A DNA stretch of 64,000 bases from Halobacillus salinus (GCF_004684905.1 NZ_SRJC01000001.1:1798001-1862000), one strand, 5' to 3'. Numbered from the stretch's first letter, positions 52,647 to 62,012 are shown. Notes: a model not told the origin generated them from the sequence alone. Numbers and translations: made by a program.

Positions 52647-53884
52647 TCCTCATTTGCTACTAGCTTATCCACTACTAAACGTTTGGCCTCTTCCAAAATA
52701 TCGCGCTTGTCTTTCTCAGACCAATCCTGCAAGTGTTTAGAAAGTTTTCTGTGATTCAGTACAGGTTCCATCCATTCATCAAGGACAAGTGTATCTATTG
52801 AATCCGCTTCCCTGAGTAAGGCACCTGCGAAATGTTGACCTTTCTTCACCTCATCTTCTTGCCAAGAAGGCTGATCGGTTACATGGATGCTATCAATCCA
52901 GACCCAGTTATCGTAGTCATTCTCTCCATCATTCACGACCGAAACCCATTCGTCCAGAATTCCTTCAGCTTGCCACTTATGTAATAGCCCTGTTTCTGAA
53001 ATGAAATGAATGTCTAACATAACTGGATTAGAAGTCTCCACGTCCTGCTTCGCTTGCTCCAATATCGGTTCCAGCTGTTGAGGTGACGATAGCGTATCTA
53101 TTCGAACTGTATGGCTTTCATACGTTAATGAATGGAGAGGGACAAATGTAAGTCCGGCCCCCTCAGAGCGCAGATCCACTACATAACAACCTTTCTCTCC
53201 CTGTTCTTTACGAGAACGTCCTTGGACATTTCCGGGGTATACTACCGGTGGTTCTTCAGAAAGAACTTCGCGCTTATGGATATGCCCAAGTGCCCAATAG
53301 TCCATTTGCTTGTTATACAGCTCTTCTAAAGTAAAAGGAGCGTAAACATCGTGATCTTCTTTTCGTGTATCAACACTTCCGTGAAGTAAGGCGATATGGT
53401 AAAGGGGGCCGAATTCCTTTTGAAATGATTCTACTTTTCTATCAGAAACGTGTCTACTTTCATAGCTGAATCCGTAGATATTCGCCATATGCTGCCCGTC
53501 TTTGGTAAAAGGAACACTCTCGACGTCCTGATGTTTGAATTCGTGAACATTACTTGGGAAATCAACCGTGTACTTGGTTCCATTTACATAGTCATGGTTA
53601 CCATAACTAACAAAGACTTCGATTCCGTGTTTGTCCAACCTGTAGAATCCATTCCTCAAGTGAATCTGGGCTTTCAAACTACGTAATTCTTCATCATACA
53701 AATCGCCAACAAGTAATACAAAATCCACTCTATGCTGAATCGCTTCTTCTATCAATTTGTCAAAGGCACGGAATGTACTCTCCCTCAGCTGCTCGAGCAA
53801 CTTAGTCGGAAGATGGCGCTTGTTCTTGAATAGACTGTCCAAGTGTAAGTCGGCACTATGTATGAACCGTAAACAATCCCCCAT
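52637..53884 (-). CDS. yhaO: SbcD/Mre11-like nuclease YhaO
   Basis: The 415-residue protein has the Mre11-type metallophosphoesterase motifs HSADLHLDSLF (about residues 9-19), VGDLYDE, SYGNHDYVNG, LLHGSVD and LGHIHKRE. It is the nuclease partner of YhaN. The pair is probably involved in DNA end processing or structure cleavage. I did not see a LexA box in the 60 bases upstream, unlike the reported regulation in B. subtilis. Confidence 0.93.
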   Translation of the reverse strand: MGDCLRFIHSADLHLDSLFKNKRHLPTKLLEQLRESTFRAFDKLIEEAIQHRVDFVLLVGDLYDEELRSLKAQIHLRNGFYRLDKHGIEVFVSYGNHDYVNGTKYTVDFPSNVHEFKHQDVESVPFTKDGQHMANIYGFSYESRHVSDRKVESFQKEFGPLYHIALLHGSVDTRKEDHDVYAPFTLEELYNKQMDYWALGHIHKREVLSEEPPVVYPGNVQGRSRKEQGEKGCYVVDLRSEGAGLTFVPLHSLTYESHTVRIDTLSSPQQLEPILEQAKQDVETSNPVMLDIHFISETGLLHKWQAEGILDEWVSVVNDGENDYDNWVWIDSIHVTDQPSWQEDEVKKGQHFAGALLREADSIDTLVLDEWMEPVLNHRKLSKHLQDWSEKDKRDILEEAKRLVVDKLVANEEWK

Positions 53885-53991
53885 CTAATAACCCCTTTCT
53901 ATTTGTATCAACCGCTAGTTGAAAGATGCATTTATTGTAACGTATTTACTGAAGATATCCCATAAAGATCAAGCGATCACCGATAAAAAAA

Positions 53992-54013
53992 GGCTTATGG
54001 TTTCCCATAAGCC
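53992..54013 (-). terminator. terminator of yhaQP
   Basis: GGCTTATGG and CCATAAGCC form a 9-bp stem with a TTTC loop. On the minus strand about seven T residues follow. Confidence 0.82.
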
Positions 54014-54022
54014 CAAGCTTAT

Positions 54023-55276
54023 TTATTTTTCCCTTTTTGCAATTTGAAGGGCTGATTTTATATCTTTCAGTGAAGAAGACTTTCCATAGAGCAAAACCCC
54101 ACCTCGATAGACTCTGGCACCGATCCAGCCTAGTAGGACAATCGAACCTACTAGGATGACAAGAGACAGTCCGACTTCCCAAGCTGGAATTTCCAACATC
54201 CCAACGCGAAGGAACATAATCAATGGAGTAAAGAATGGAAAGTAAGAACTGATCGTCACAAACTTCGAATCTGGAGTCCCGAGACCGATCACCGCAATCA
54301 TGAAAGCTGCTACTACAAGCAATGTCATGGGCACCATCAATTGCTGTGCGTCTTCCAGGCGACTGACGAGCGAACCTAGTGTCGCTGCAAGCGTAGCATA
54401 GAGTAAGTAACCTAAAATGAAGAACACCAAAGCATAAACAATTGTTCCCGGATCAACATTAGTCAACCCTACGGAATCCAGGAACGATGCTTGCCCTAAC
54501 TGTTGACTACGCTGAATCGAAAAGTATCCGACGATGACAAACAATGCAAATTGGGTTAACCCTAACAAGGCAATCCCTAATATCTTAGCGAACATTTGAG
54601 AAACAGGGGAAACACTTGATATTAAAATCTCCATCACTCTGCTGGATTTCTCCGTTGCTACTTCTGTAGAGATCATGTTGCCATACATCAAAACGGATAT
54701 ATACATAAAGAAGAGCATGATGTAAACAATACCTCTCGTTTGATTGAGCTCTTCCTGAGATTTGGCCTGATCTTTCAAAGCGACAAGTTCAAAGGCAACA
54801 GGAGCAGTAATTTCTTGCAGCACTTGCTGATCAACGTTGGCCCGTTCTGTCGCAACAGAAGCCTTTACTTGTTGCAAGGACTGCCTTATCGTTTCGCTGA
54901 CTGATGTATTGGCAATTTGGTTCGAATAGAAAGTTCCTTCAGGGAGGCCATTCGCTCCTTCTTTCATCGAAACCGCTGCCTCGTAATCGCCATCCTCTAC
55001 TTCCTGCTTCGCCTCTTCTATTGTTCCATCGTATGACTGAATGGATAGATCATCATTAGAAGCGAGCACCTGGCTCAGACTCTCTTGCCACTGCGCATCC
55101 TCTGAGAGTACTGCAACTTGTTTCGCGTCCTGGTCGCCGCTGAAAGTTTCTATGATCGACTGCAAGTTGGAAACGACGAGAATAAGCATAATCGTAATAA
55201 TAGTTGTAATGATAAAGGCTTTCGACTTGACTCGGTTTTTATACGTATGAGCAAGGATCGTAAAGAACTTATTCAT
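54023..55276 (-). CDS. yhaP: ABC transporter permease YhaP (NatB type)
   Basis: The protein of about 417 residues has one N-terminal membrane segment, a large outer domain (residues 45-180) and about five C-terminal membrane segments: the ABC-2 permease layout of NatB and YhaP. Family relatives are linked to sodium or toxic-compound export. I choose the ATG at 55276, which overlaps the yhaQ end by eight bases. It pairs with YhaQ. Confidence 0.9.
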   Translation of the reverse strand: MNKFFTILAHTYKNRVKSKAFIITTIITIMLILVVSNLQSIIETFSGDQDAKQVAVLSEDAQWQESLSQVLASNDDLSIQSYDGTIEEAKQEVEDGDYEAAVSMKEGANGLPEGTFYSNQIANTSVSETIRQSLQQVKASVATERANVDQQVLQEITAPVAFELVALKDQAKSQEELNQTRGIVYIMLFFMYISVLMYGNMISTEVATEKSSRVMEILISSVSPVSQMFAKILGIALLGLTQFALFVIVGYFSIQRSQQLGQASFLDSVGLTNVDPGTIVYALVFFILGYLLYATLAATLGSLVSRLEDAQQLMVPMTLLVVAAFMIAVIGLGTPDSKFVTISSYFPFFTPLIMFLRVGMLEIPAWEVGLSLVILVGSIVLLGWIGARVYRGGVLLYGKSSSLKDIKSALQIAKREK

Positions 55277-56168
55277 AAGATGCCCCCACTTTCTCAATGA
55301 AAATATCGTTCAATGTAGGCTCTTCTAAATCAAAGGTTCGAACAAACCCTTTACCATAAAGCTGTTCAAAAACGTCACTTGCCACGCTCTCATTCTCCAC
55401 TTGAAGGCGGCACCCCTCTGAAAGTGGCTTGTATTTCGTGACACCTGCCACCCTCTCTAAAAAGGAAGTATCAAAATCCGCTTTGATATGGATGTTCTTC
55501 TTCCCGAATGAGCGTTTAATGTCTTTCAATCCCCCGCGCACGACAGGCTTACCTTTGTGAAGGATACATAGGTTTTCGCATAATTCTTCCACGTGCTCCA
55601 TCCGGTGAGAAGAAAATACAATCGAGGTTCCCGCATTCTTCAAATCCACCACTGCCTGTTTCAGCATTTCCACGTTCACCGGGTCCAAGCCTGAGAATGG
55701 CTCATCCAGAATAAGAAGCTTCGGCTTATGGAGGACAGCTGAGATAAACTGGATCTTCTGCTGGTTCCCTTTAGACAACTCTTCCACTTTCTTATTATGA
55801 TAATCCGGGACCTTGAATCGCTCTAGCCATTGATCTACTTCCTTCAAAGCCTCCGATTTAGACATTCCTCTCAATTTACTTAAATAGACAAGCTGCTCTT
55901 TCACCTTCAGCTTAGGATAGAGACCTCTTTCTTCTGGTAAATAACCAATCAAATGGCTTTGATCGTAACCGATTTTTCCGTTATTCCAAGATATAGAACC
56001 TTCTGTCTGATCGATCAACCCGAGAATCATCCGGAATGTAGTGGTTTTGCCTGCACCATTCGCCCCAAGAAATCCGAAAATCTGTTTCTCAGGAATTTCA
56101 ATCGATAGGTGGTCGACAGCTGTAAAAGAGCCAAATCGTTTCGTGACCTCATTTAGTCGTAACGTCAT
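55269..56168 (-). CDS. yhaQ: ABC transporter ATPase YhaQ (NatA type)
   Basis: The 299-residue ATPase has Walker A GANGAGKT (residues 35-42), signature ELSKGNQQKIQFI and Walker B KLLILDEPFSGLDPVN, with a C-terminal extension of the NatA type. It energises YhaP. B. subtilis has the same yhaQ-yhaP order beside yhaO-yhaN. Confidence 0.92.
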   Translation of the reverse strand: MTLRLNEVTKRFGSFTAVDHLSIEIPEKQIFGFLGANGAGKTTTFRMILGLIDQTEGSISWNNGKIGYDQSHLIGYLPEERGLYPKLKVKEQLVYLSKLRGMSKSEALKEVDQWLERFKVPDYHNKKVEELSKGNQQKIQFISAVLHKPKLLILDEPFSGLDPVNVEMLKQAVVDLKNAGTSIVFSSHRMEHVEELCENLCILHKGKPVVRGGLKDIKRSFGKKNIHIKADFDTSFLERVAGVTKYKPLSEGCRLQVENESVASDVFEQLYGKGFVRTFDLEEPTLNDIFIEKVGASYE

Positions 56169-56309
56169 ATGTACGTCCCCCTTCTCTTAAGATTACGTTC
56201 CCATCTATCCATATGTTTCACTTTTATGAAAAAGTTATCGTTCTAGCAGGAATATCGACAAACACCGAGAATTTATTAAGAATGAACACCTATTCAGGAG
56301 GGAACTAGT

Positions 56310-56495
56310 GTGAAGACTTATTATCTTACAGCTTTTGAAAAAGATGGGAAGAATGTGTTGGATGAAACATTTGAAGCAGAGAATGACGATGCTGCTAAAG
56401 ACATTGGACAAAAGAAATTGGTGGAGCATGGGTATCACGAGCATACCCACCGCTGTGTCGCTCCGAACGGCCACCTTGTCCTTTTCCATCGCTAA
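56310..56495 (+). CDS. YhzD-like small protein
   Basis: This 61-residue protein reads KTYYLTAFEKDGKNVLDETF and ends THRCVAPNGHLVLFHR, matching the YhzD family as I recall it. It is soluble and of unknown function. The start is a GTG with AGGAGGGA seven bases upstream. A convergent terminator shared with yhaR follows. Confidence 0.75.
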   Translation: MKTYYLTAFEKDGKNVLDETFEAENDDAAKDIGQKKLVEHGYHEHTHRCVAPNGHLVLFHR

Positions 56496-56510
56496 TAGAA
56501 GGATAAAACA

Positions 56511-56537
56511 ATGCCCCCAAGCGACGCTTGGGGGCAT
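56511..56537. terminator. terminator between the YhzD-like gene and yhaR
   Basis: ATGCCCCCAAGCG and its complement form a 13-bp stem with a one-base (effectively tight) loop; a T-rich tail lies on the minus strand. Confidence 0.8.
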
Positions 56538-56540
56538 CTA

Positions 56541-57311
56541 TTAATTTCCTCGGAAAGAAGGCTTCCTCTTTTCAAGGAAGGCTTGCACACCCTCTTGGTG
56601 ATCATGACTGTTCCTGAGCTGCCACTGGTTCTCTCTTTCCTCGGCCAAATAACGCTCTAAAAGCTCTAGACCATGTTGATGGTAAATGTTTTTGGTTGCT
56701 ACCATAGACTGAACTGGGCGATGACTCCATTCCATTGCCAATTGTTCGGCAGCTTCTCGAACATTGCCTTGCACCACAAGGTCGATCAGCTTCACATCAT
56801 ATGCTTCTTTAGCCGATAATTGCTGACCGTTCCAGGCAAATTGCTTCGCTTGATGGGTTCCCAATCGCTGCTCCAGCCAAAAGTGCCCACCTCCATCCGG
56901 TGCAAGCCCGATGCCAATGAAATTCATCGATACACTCGCATCCGCCTCAGCCATCACATAATCAGAAGCCAAAGCAATGCTTAAACCCAGTCCAACAGCT
57001 GAACCATGTACAGCTGATATAACAAGTTTCGGCAGCGTATAGAGCGTCTTCACTATCGCTTCGATATCATTCATTACTTGATGGTACTTCTTTTCATCCC
57101 CTGTTTCCTTCATCATGGCAAGATCTCCACCTGCGCAAAATCCAGGTCCTTCCCCTGACAAAATAACAATTTGCCCGGGCATTTCGCTCACACGTTTTAC
57201 AACATCTGCAAATTCACTCAACATGTCCACGTGAAGCGCATTATATTTATCTCCACGATTCAGAATGAGATGAATGACATTAGCCTTCTCTTCCACTTTA
57301 AAGAAACTCAT
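56541..57311 (-). CDS. yhaR: enoyl-CoA hydratase/isomerase family protein YhaR
   Basis: The 256-residue crotonase-fold protein has the oxyanion-hole segments GPGFCAGGDLAMM (near residue 57) and VHGSAVGLGLSIALASDYVMA (near 102). It resembles YhaR and PaaG-like proteins that hydrate or isomerise enoyl-CoA. The active-site acid is replaced or ambiguous in the NFIGIGLAPDGGGHFWL region, so the exact reaction is uncertain. Role in fatty-acid or phenylacetate-type breakdown is inferred. Confidence 0.88.
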   Translation of the reverse strand: MSFFKVEEKANVIHLILNRGDKYNALHVDMLSEFADVVKRVSEMPGQIVILSGEGPGFCAGGDLAMMKETGDEKKYHQVMNDIEAIVKTLYTLPKLVISAVHGSAVGLGLSIALASDYVMAEADASVSMNFIGIGLAPDGGGHFWLEQRLGTHQAKQFAWNGQQLSAKEAYDVKLIDLVVQGNVREAAEQLAMEWSHRPVQSMVATKNIYHQHGLELLERYLAEERENQWQLRNSHDHQEGVQAFLEKRKPSFRGN

Positions 57312-57431
57312 ATTCCTACCCCTTTTGTAAACGCTTTTCTAACATAATTCGACGACTGGACGGAAGAGTCCTTCCAATTGTCGACATGTTTTTTTTAGGA
57401 GAAGGACCATTGTAATGAATCAGGGACAAAA

Positions 57432-57455
57432 AAAGCCACCTCGAAAGGTGGCTTT
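57432..57455 (-). terminator. terminator of yheA
   Basis: AAAGCCACCT and AGGTGGCTTT form a 10-bp stem with a CGAA loop. On the minus strand a T-run follows. Confidence 0.85.
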
Positions 57456-57465
57456 CATTCTTACA

Positions 57466-57825
57466 TTATTGTTGTGGTTCTTCTGGGTTACCATAAAGCT
57501 CTTCAAGAGGCTTCGTGATGATACGGCTAACGTCATTGATTACTTGGTTCAGACGTTGTTCCTGCTCCATCAATGTAGAGATTTGTGGGTGTTGTTGAAC
57601 AAGTTCTACAACTTTACGAGCTTGTTCTACTTCCTCTTCAGAAATCTCTTCCCCTTGCATTTGTTTCTGTTGAAGCGTCATTTGAGTTTGACGGAAATCG
57701 TCGAACATCTTCTTCGCAGCTTCATCATTCATAACGGCTTCGTATGCTTCTTTCAAACCGTTAAACTCTTCACTATTTCGAATTGCTTTCTCTAAATCAT
57801 ATGCATGATCATAAATATTAGCCAT
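57466..57825 (-). CDS. yheA: YlbF-family protein YheA
   Basis: The 119-residue helical protein has the YlbF fold features NSEEFNGLKEAYEAVMNDE and DDFRQTQMTLQQKQMQGEE. YlbF-type proteins include regulators of RNase Y and competence; this member resembles YheA, whose role is unclear. I choose the ATG at 57825, preceded by AGGAGGTAC. It follows yheB on the same strand, as in B. subtilis. Confidence 0.9.
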   Translation of the reverse strand: MANIYDHAYDLEKAIRNSEEFNGLKEAYEAVMNDEAAKKMFDDFRQTQMTLQQKQMQGEEISEEEVEQARKVVELVQQHPQISTLMEQEQRLNQVINDVSRIITKPLEELYGNPEEPQQ

Positions 57826-57907
57826 AAATAAAGTACCTCCTAAGTTTCGTTCTTTGACTCCTTCACCACTATAACAAACTTGGGGAGGTTCTGTATAGGA
57901 AAGCCCA

Positions 57908-59044
57908 TTATCCGAGGAAAAGAACCAAAAGACCTTGCAAAAGCCCGATTGCTCCTCCAAGTAGTGCCCCTAAATAAGTGATCATTTTGAACTCTCTTCT
58001 TGAGATTCCAAGGACCATTTCTTCTAGCCGATCCAATTGAAATGCCTGTACTTCCTCTTGGACAATCTCAGATAGATGCATGGATTCCATTAGACCCTCT
58101 ATCCTCTCAGAAAGCAAGTGAGAGAACTTTTCGACAAGCATCGGCGTAAGACGTTCGATCACTATTTCTCTGTAAGGATTCGTCCATTCTTTCATTGTCC
58201 TTTCCAACCATGGTTCAAAAGGAAGGGACTTGGCTATCGTCTGTCCGAGAATATTACCGACTAATTCCGATCCGACCTTTTCTTCGTAAAAACCGAAAGG
58301 CTGCTTAAGCATCTTCTCGACTTCGACGCTCAACATTTCTTCCAGCCACTGCCTCGTTTCTTCTTTTTGAGCATATTTAAGAATGGCTGGATAAAGACGT
58401 TCCGTTAATCCATCAGATCCAAGGAAAGAAGAGATCATATTGCCAAGAAACCCTTGGTTATCTAAGTAGTTTTCGATAAGGTCCGTCACTTTACGCCTAC
58501 CTTCAGAGCTCTGAAAGTATTCCGTCGTTCGATTCTGGATAAGAGCAGCAGCCTGCCCTGTACCTTGTACTAATTTAATCCTCCACTCTTCAGAAAGAAC
58601 ATCTTCTAGCGGAGATTCCCTATATCGGTCCATCACCGAATGGTAACGACTCTCCACCCATGTGGCGACATTCTGTTCAAGGTCTTCCGCTGTGACATTC
58701 ATACCGAATTCCTTTAACAGTTCATGCAATGTGAATTCACGATCCATCAACTTTTCGACTTCTTTTTGAGCCCATGAAGTCATTTGTTGTTGAAAAACAG
58801 GTCTCTCCAACTTCCTTCTCAATCCATCCGCGGTCAATAAATGCTCCACGACCATCCGTCCGAGCTGTTTAGCCAGTTCTTCTTGTCGCTTTGGAATAAG
58901 ACCTGGAGTGAATGGCAGCTTTAATTTCCCGATATATATGGCTTTATAAGGGCGAAAAAGCATTTTAATTGCTAATGAGTTGGTTACGCCCCCGATAGCA
59001 GCTCCGATGACCACCATCATAATTAAAAGTAGAAATGTATTCAT
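57908..59044 (-). CDS. yheB: DUF445 membrane protein YheB
   Basis: The 378-residue protein has an N-terminal membrane segment with GGVTNSLAIKMLFRPY, a long helical middle, and a C-terminal membrane segment (MITYLGALLGGAIGLLQGLL), the DUF445 layout. In Bacillus it is found in the spore inner membrane and cell membrane; function unknown. It precedes yheA with 82 bases between. Confidence 0.9.
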   Translation of the reverse strand: MNTFLLLIMMVVIGAAIGGVTNSLAIKMLFRPYKAIYIGKLKLPFTPGLIPKRQEELAKQLGRMVVEHLLTADGLRRKLERPVFQQQMTSWAQKEVEKLMDREFTLHELLKEFGMNVTAEDLEQNVATWVESRYHSVMDRYRESPLEDVLSEEWRIKLVQGTGQAAALIQNRTTEYFQSSEGRRKVTDLIENYLDNQGFLGNMISSFLGSDGLTERLYPAILKYAQKEETRQWLEEMLSVEVEKMLKQPFGFYEEKVGSELVGNILGQTIAKSLPFEPWLERTMKEWTNPYREIVIERLTPMLVEKFSHLLSERIEGLMESMHLSEIVQEEVQAFQLDRLEEMVLGISRREFKMITYLGALLGGAIGLLQGLLVLFLG

Positions 59045-59179
59045 GCGTTAAACCTCTTTCCTAATGCTGTACCCAAGTATAATGGATATTTCTCTCAAGC
59101 GCCAACACCAGCAAATTTCTCAAGAACGAATCATGCGTTTTTAAATGGAGGACACTCTATAAACAAGGAGGTGAACACT

Positions 59180-59341
59180 ATGGAGAAGAAAGGTAGAAAA
59201 AACCCAGCCCCAGAAGGAAAAGACAAGTACGAGTTGGACGTGGATCGTATGATCAATGAAGGTATGGCTGGTGGCACTGTGAAACCTGTATATGGAAGAG
59301 AACAAATCGAAGAAGCCCATGAAATTCCGGAGCAAGAATAA
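59180..59341 (+). CDS. small acidic protein, YozQ/DUF4025-like
   Basis: The 53-residue protein starts MEKKGRKNPAPEGKDKYELD and contains MINEGMAGGTVKPVYGR, resembling YozQ/DUF4025 small proteins in the middle segment. It is hydrophilic and without cysteines. AAGGAGGTG lies ten bases before the ATG, and a hairpin follows its stop. Function unknown. Confidence 0.6.
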   Translation: MEKKGRKNPAPEGKDKYELDVDRMINEGMAGGTVKPVYGREQIEEAHEIPEQE

Positions 59342-59348
59342 AGAATAT

Positions 59349-59379
59349 GACAAGAGGTTGATCAACCCAGCCTCTTGTC
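59349..59379 (+). terminator. hairpin after the YozQ-like gene
   Basis: GACAAGAGG and CCTCTTGTC form a 9-bp stem with a 13-base loop; the following tail is only weakly T-rich. Confidence 0.55.
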
Positions 59380-59401
59380 CCTTCTGATTCCCACAAAAAA
59401 A

Positions 59402-59423
59402 GTATGAAGCAGCCGCTCCATAC
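59402..59423 (-). terminator. terminator of the CsoR/CstR-family gene
   Basis: GTATGAAGC pairs with GCTCCATAC with one mismatch. On the minus strand about seven T residues follow (59395-59401). Confidence 0.75.
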
Positions 59424-59434
59424 CTTTACAATTC

Positions 59435-59716
59435 TTATCGACTTTTCACGATCATTTGAACTGCTTCATTGATCAGTTCTTCAGCGGATCCACCTTCTTG
59501 CTGGGCCTCACGAATACATTCCTCAAGGTTTCTTGCCACAATATATCCCATCGCACGATCCATTGCAGAGCGCGCAGCAGAAAGCTGGGTGATGACGTCC
59601 TTACAATCTTTCTCTTCTTCCATCATCTTAAGCACGCCTCTTACTTGTCCTTCGATTCGTTTCAACCGGTTTTTCGTCTCTTGACCGTAAAGGCTTTTTT
59701 CTTTTACATGATCCAC
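59435..59716 (-). CDS. CsoR-family repressor, CstR-like
   Basis: The 93-residue helical protein has the CsoR/RcnR fold with RLKRIEGQVRGVLKMMEEEK and KDVITQLSAARSAMDRA. Cys38 and Cys67 match the metal or sulfur-sensing positions, but the histidine expected near residue 63 in copper-binding CsoR is Asn (RNLEEC). That pattern is seen in CstR, the persulfide sensor, so sulfur sensing is more likely than copper. No copper or sulfur genes adjoin it. An inverted repeat lies at 59781-59800. Confidence 0.85.
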   Translation of the reverse strand: MDHVKEKSLYGQETKNRLKRIEGQVRGVLKMMEEEKDCKDVITQLSAARSAMDRAMGYIVARNLEECIREAQQEGGSAEELINEAVQMIVKSR

Positions 59717-59844
59717 AGTAATCCCTCCTAATCCTTTGTTTACATCTCTATAGAAATCCTGAACATACAGGTGCTAGCGAATACATACTTACCTATGTAT
59801 ACTAATAATAGTAAATATCTCATCAAAAAGGAAGATAATTGTTT

Positions 59845-60747
59845 ATGATCAGCCAGTTACAGACAATCTACCCCTCCCTCTTGTTATTAAATCCTGATGA
59901 ATGTGCTCATCCGGAGAACTATTATTGGTTTCAGACGGAAGAAAATGAGAGCATCGCTATCCTTAAAGAAGAAGTAGATGATAAAGATAACAAATTATTG
60001 TCCCTTTTCCTATCTCCTATCCATTTGGACTACTTATGGGGCACAGAGCGCGAGCGGACATGGTATTACTATGTTAAAGGGAAGTCTGATGTATATCCAG
60101 AGAAGCGGCCTTTGCACTATCGTTTTGTCTTCTTTCATATATCAGAACTACCTATTCAAAAAGAGTCTTTCCACGAAGCGTTTCAATCTCTTTTCCCTGA
60201 ACGGATGCCGATTTTCTTTGAAGACGATCACAACGGCTTCATTATAGAAGAATTCCTCTCACCAGACCAAGAGAGCATCTCGTTCCATGAAATGATTGAC
60301 GTGATCATGAGTGACTTTTACACGAAAATCCGCTTCTATATAAGTGATATGAGCTCTTCGATCGAAGAGGCGCCAGAACTGTTTGAATGGGCTTCATATA
60401 ATATGGAAATTGCAGCTAAGTACCGCGTCTCCCATGTAGCCAGCCACAAAGATACTCTACCTTACGTCTACATAGACGCACTTCCTGCCTCTCACAAAAA
60501 ACAGATCCAGCGCAGGATGGTACAAGAAGTGGGAGACGAATCTGATCTCCTCCATACCATCAAGGTGTTCCTTGAATCAGGTTCCAATGCCACGTTAGCA
60601 GCTAAACGATTATATATGCACCGCAACAGTCTACAGTATCGAGTAGATAAGTTCATTGAGAAAACAGGGTTTGATGTGAAGAGATTTGATGAGGCAATGA
60701 TGGTCTATCTTGCTCTACTACAGTTAGAAGACCGACAAGCGGAATAA
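59845..60747 (+). CDS. PucR/CdaR-type helix-turn-helix regulator
   Basis: The protein of about 300 residues has an unassigned N-terminal half and a C-terminal PucR-type HTH of about 60 residues (HTIKVFLESGSNATLAAKRL, then MHRNSLQYRVDKFIEKTGFD). It resembles the YxkF-type gene that neighbours msmX in B. subtilis. I choose the ATG at 59845, preceded by AAAAAGGAAG. It probably controls sugar-related genes; the effector is unknown. Confidence 0.8.
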   Translation: MISQLQTIYPSLLLLNPDECAHPENYYWFQTEENESIAILKEEVDDKDNKLLSLFLSPIHLDYLWGTERERTWYYYVKGKSDVYPEKRPLHYRFVFFHISELPIQKESFHEAFQSLFPERMPIFFEDDHNGFIIEEFLSPDQESISFHEMIDVIMSDFYTKIRFYISDMSSSIEEAPELFEWASYNMEIAAKYRVSHVASHKDTLPYVYIDALPASHKKQIQRRMVQEVGDESDLLHTIKVFLESGSNATLAAKRLYMHRNSLQYRVDKFIEKTGFDVKRFDEAMMVYLALLQLEDRQAE

Positions 60748-60757
60748 AACAGACAGG

Positions 60758-60789
60758 ATGCACAAAGACTTACAGAGATCTTTGTGCAT
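60758..60789 (+). terminator. terminator of the PucR-type gene
   Basis: ATGCACAAAGA and TCTTTGTGCAT form an 11-bp perfect stem followed by a T-rich tail. It separates the regulator from msmX. Confidence 0.8.
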
Positions 60790-60838
60790 TTTGTCTATTT
60801 ACCGTGAAAGCGCCATCATATAGACTTGTAACTAGTTA

Positions 60839-60852
60839 AGAAAACGATTTCA
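60839..60852 (+). promoter_or_regulatory. possible cre site before msmX
   Basis: AGAAAACGATTTCA differs from the cre consensus TGWNANCGNTNWCA at one position (first base). It lies 21 bases before the msmX ATG. CcpA control is inferred only. Confidence 0.4.
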
Positions 60853-60872
60853 AAAAACTTGGGGGAATACAA

Positions 60873-61970
60873 ATGGCAGAATTAGTGCTGAACAATATCG
60901 ACAAAGTCTATGACAAAAAAGTAAAAGCGGTAGATGACTTCAATCTTCACATTAAAGACAAAGAATTCATCGTATTCGTAGGTCCGTCTGGTTGCGGTAA
61001 ATCGACGACGCTCCGCATGATCGCAGGGCTAGAAGAAATTACAGATGGTGATTTCTTAATCGATGATAAACGTATGAATGACGTAGCACCTAAAGACCGC
61101 GACATTGCGATGGTATTCCAAAACTACGCACTTTATCCACACATGAACGTTTATGACAATATGGCATTCGGCTTGAAGCTTCGTAAAATGGATAAATCAG
61201 AGATTGAGCGCCGCGTTAAAAACGCAGCGAACATTCTTGGATTAGAAGCTCTTTTAGACCGTAAACCGAAGGCACTATCCGGTGGTCAAAGGCAGCGTGT
61301 TGCTCTTGGGCGTGCGATTGTACGTGACGCTAAAGTATTCTTGATGGACGAGCCGCTCTCTAACTTGGATGCGAAACTTCGTGTACAAATGCGTGCCGAA
61401 ATTCAAAAGCTTCACCAGCGTCTTCAAACGACAACGATCTATGTTACCCACGACCAAACAGAGGCTATGACGATGGCTACCCGCCTGGTCGTTATGAAAG
61501 ACGGTATCATCCAGCAAGTCGGAGCACCTAAAGATGTGTATGACAAACCTGAAAATATCTTCGTAGGCGGTTTCATCGGATCCCCTGCTATGAACTTCCT
61601 TAACGGAAAGCTTGGAGAAGGTCATATTGAACTAGGTGATATCAAGATTGCTGTTCCAGAAGGGAAAATGAAGCCCCTTCGCGAGCAGAACTACATCGGT
61701 AAAGATATTGTTCTAGGAGTGCGCCCAGAAGATATGCACGATGAACCGGTATTTATTGATGCCAACCAAGACAAAAAAATCACAGCCGATATTGAAGTGG
61801 CTGAATTGATGGGATCTGAATCCTACCTATATAGTAAATTGAACGATCAAGAATTCATCGCTCGTGTTGATTCCCGTTCCGATATTAAAGGCGGCGAGCA
61901 AATCGATCTTGCGATTGATATGAACAAAGTACACTTCTTTGATAAAGATACGGAACAACGTATCCGATAA
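60873..61970 (+). CDS. msmX: multi-sugar ABC transporter ATPase MsmX
   Basis: The 365-residue ATPase has Walker A GPSGCGKST (residues 37-45), signature LSGGQRQRVALGRAI, Walker B VFLMDEPLSNLDA and a C-terminal regulatory OB-type domain. MsmX is shared by several sugar importers and powers uptake of maltodextrins, melibiose, arabinan and related oligosaccharides. It is transcribed alone, after the PucR-type regulator. Confidence 0.94.
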   Translation: MAELVLNNIDKVYDKKVKAVDDFNLHIKDKEFIVFVGPSGCGKSTTLRMIAGLEEITDGDFLIDDKRMNDVAPKDRDIAMVFQNYALYPHMNVYDNMAFGLKLRKMDKSEIERRVKNAANILGLEALLDRKPKALSGGQRQRVALGRAIVRDAKVFLMDEPLSNLDAKLRVQMRAEIQKLHQRLQTTTIYVTHDQTEAMTMATRLVVMKDGIIQQVGAPKDVYDKPENIFVGGFIGSPAMNFLNGKLGEGHIELGDIKIAVPEGKMKPLREQNYIGKDIVLGVRPEDMHDEPVFIDANQDKKITADIEVAELMGSESYLYSKLNDQEFIARVDSRSDIKGGEQIDLAIDMNKVHFFDKDTEQRIR

Positions 61971-62012
61971 GTCTATATCTCTGGTCTCCCCCTTTTGACC
62001 ATACGATACAAG

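Noticed and set aside
53885-53991. LexA box upstream of yhaO
   Set aside because: No GAAC-N4-GTTC or close variant was found in the bases before yhaO.
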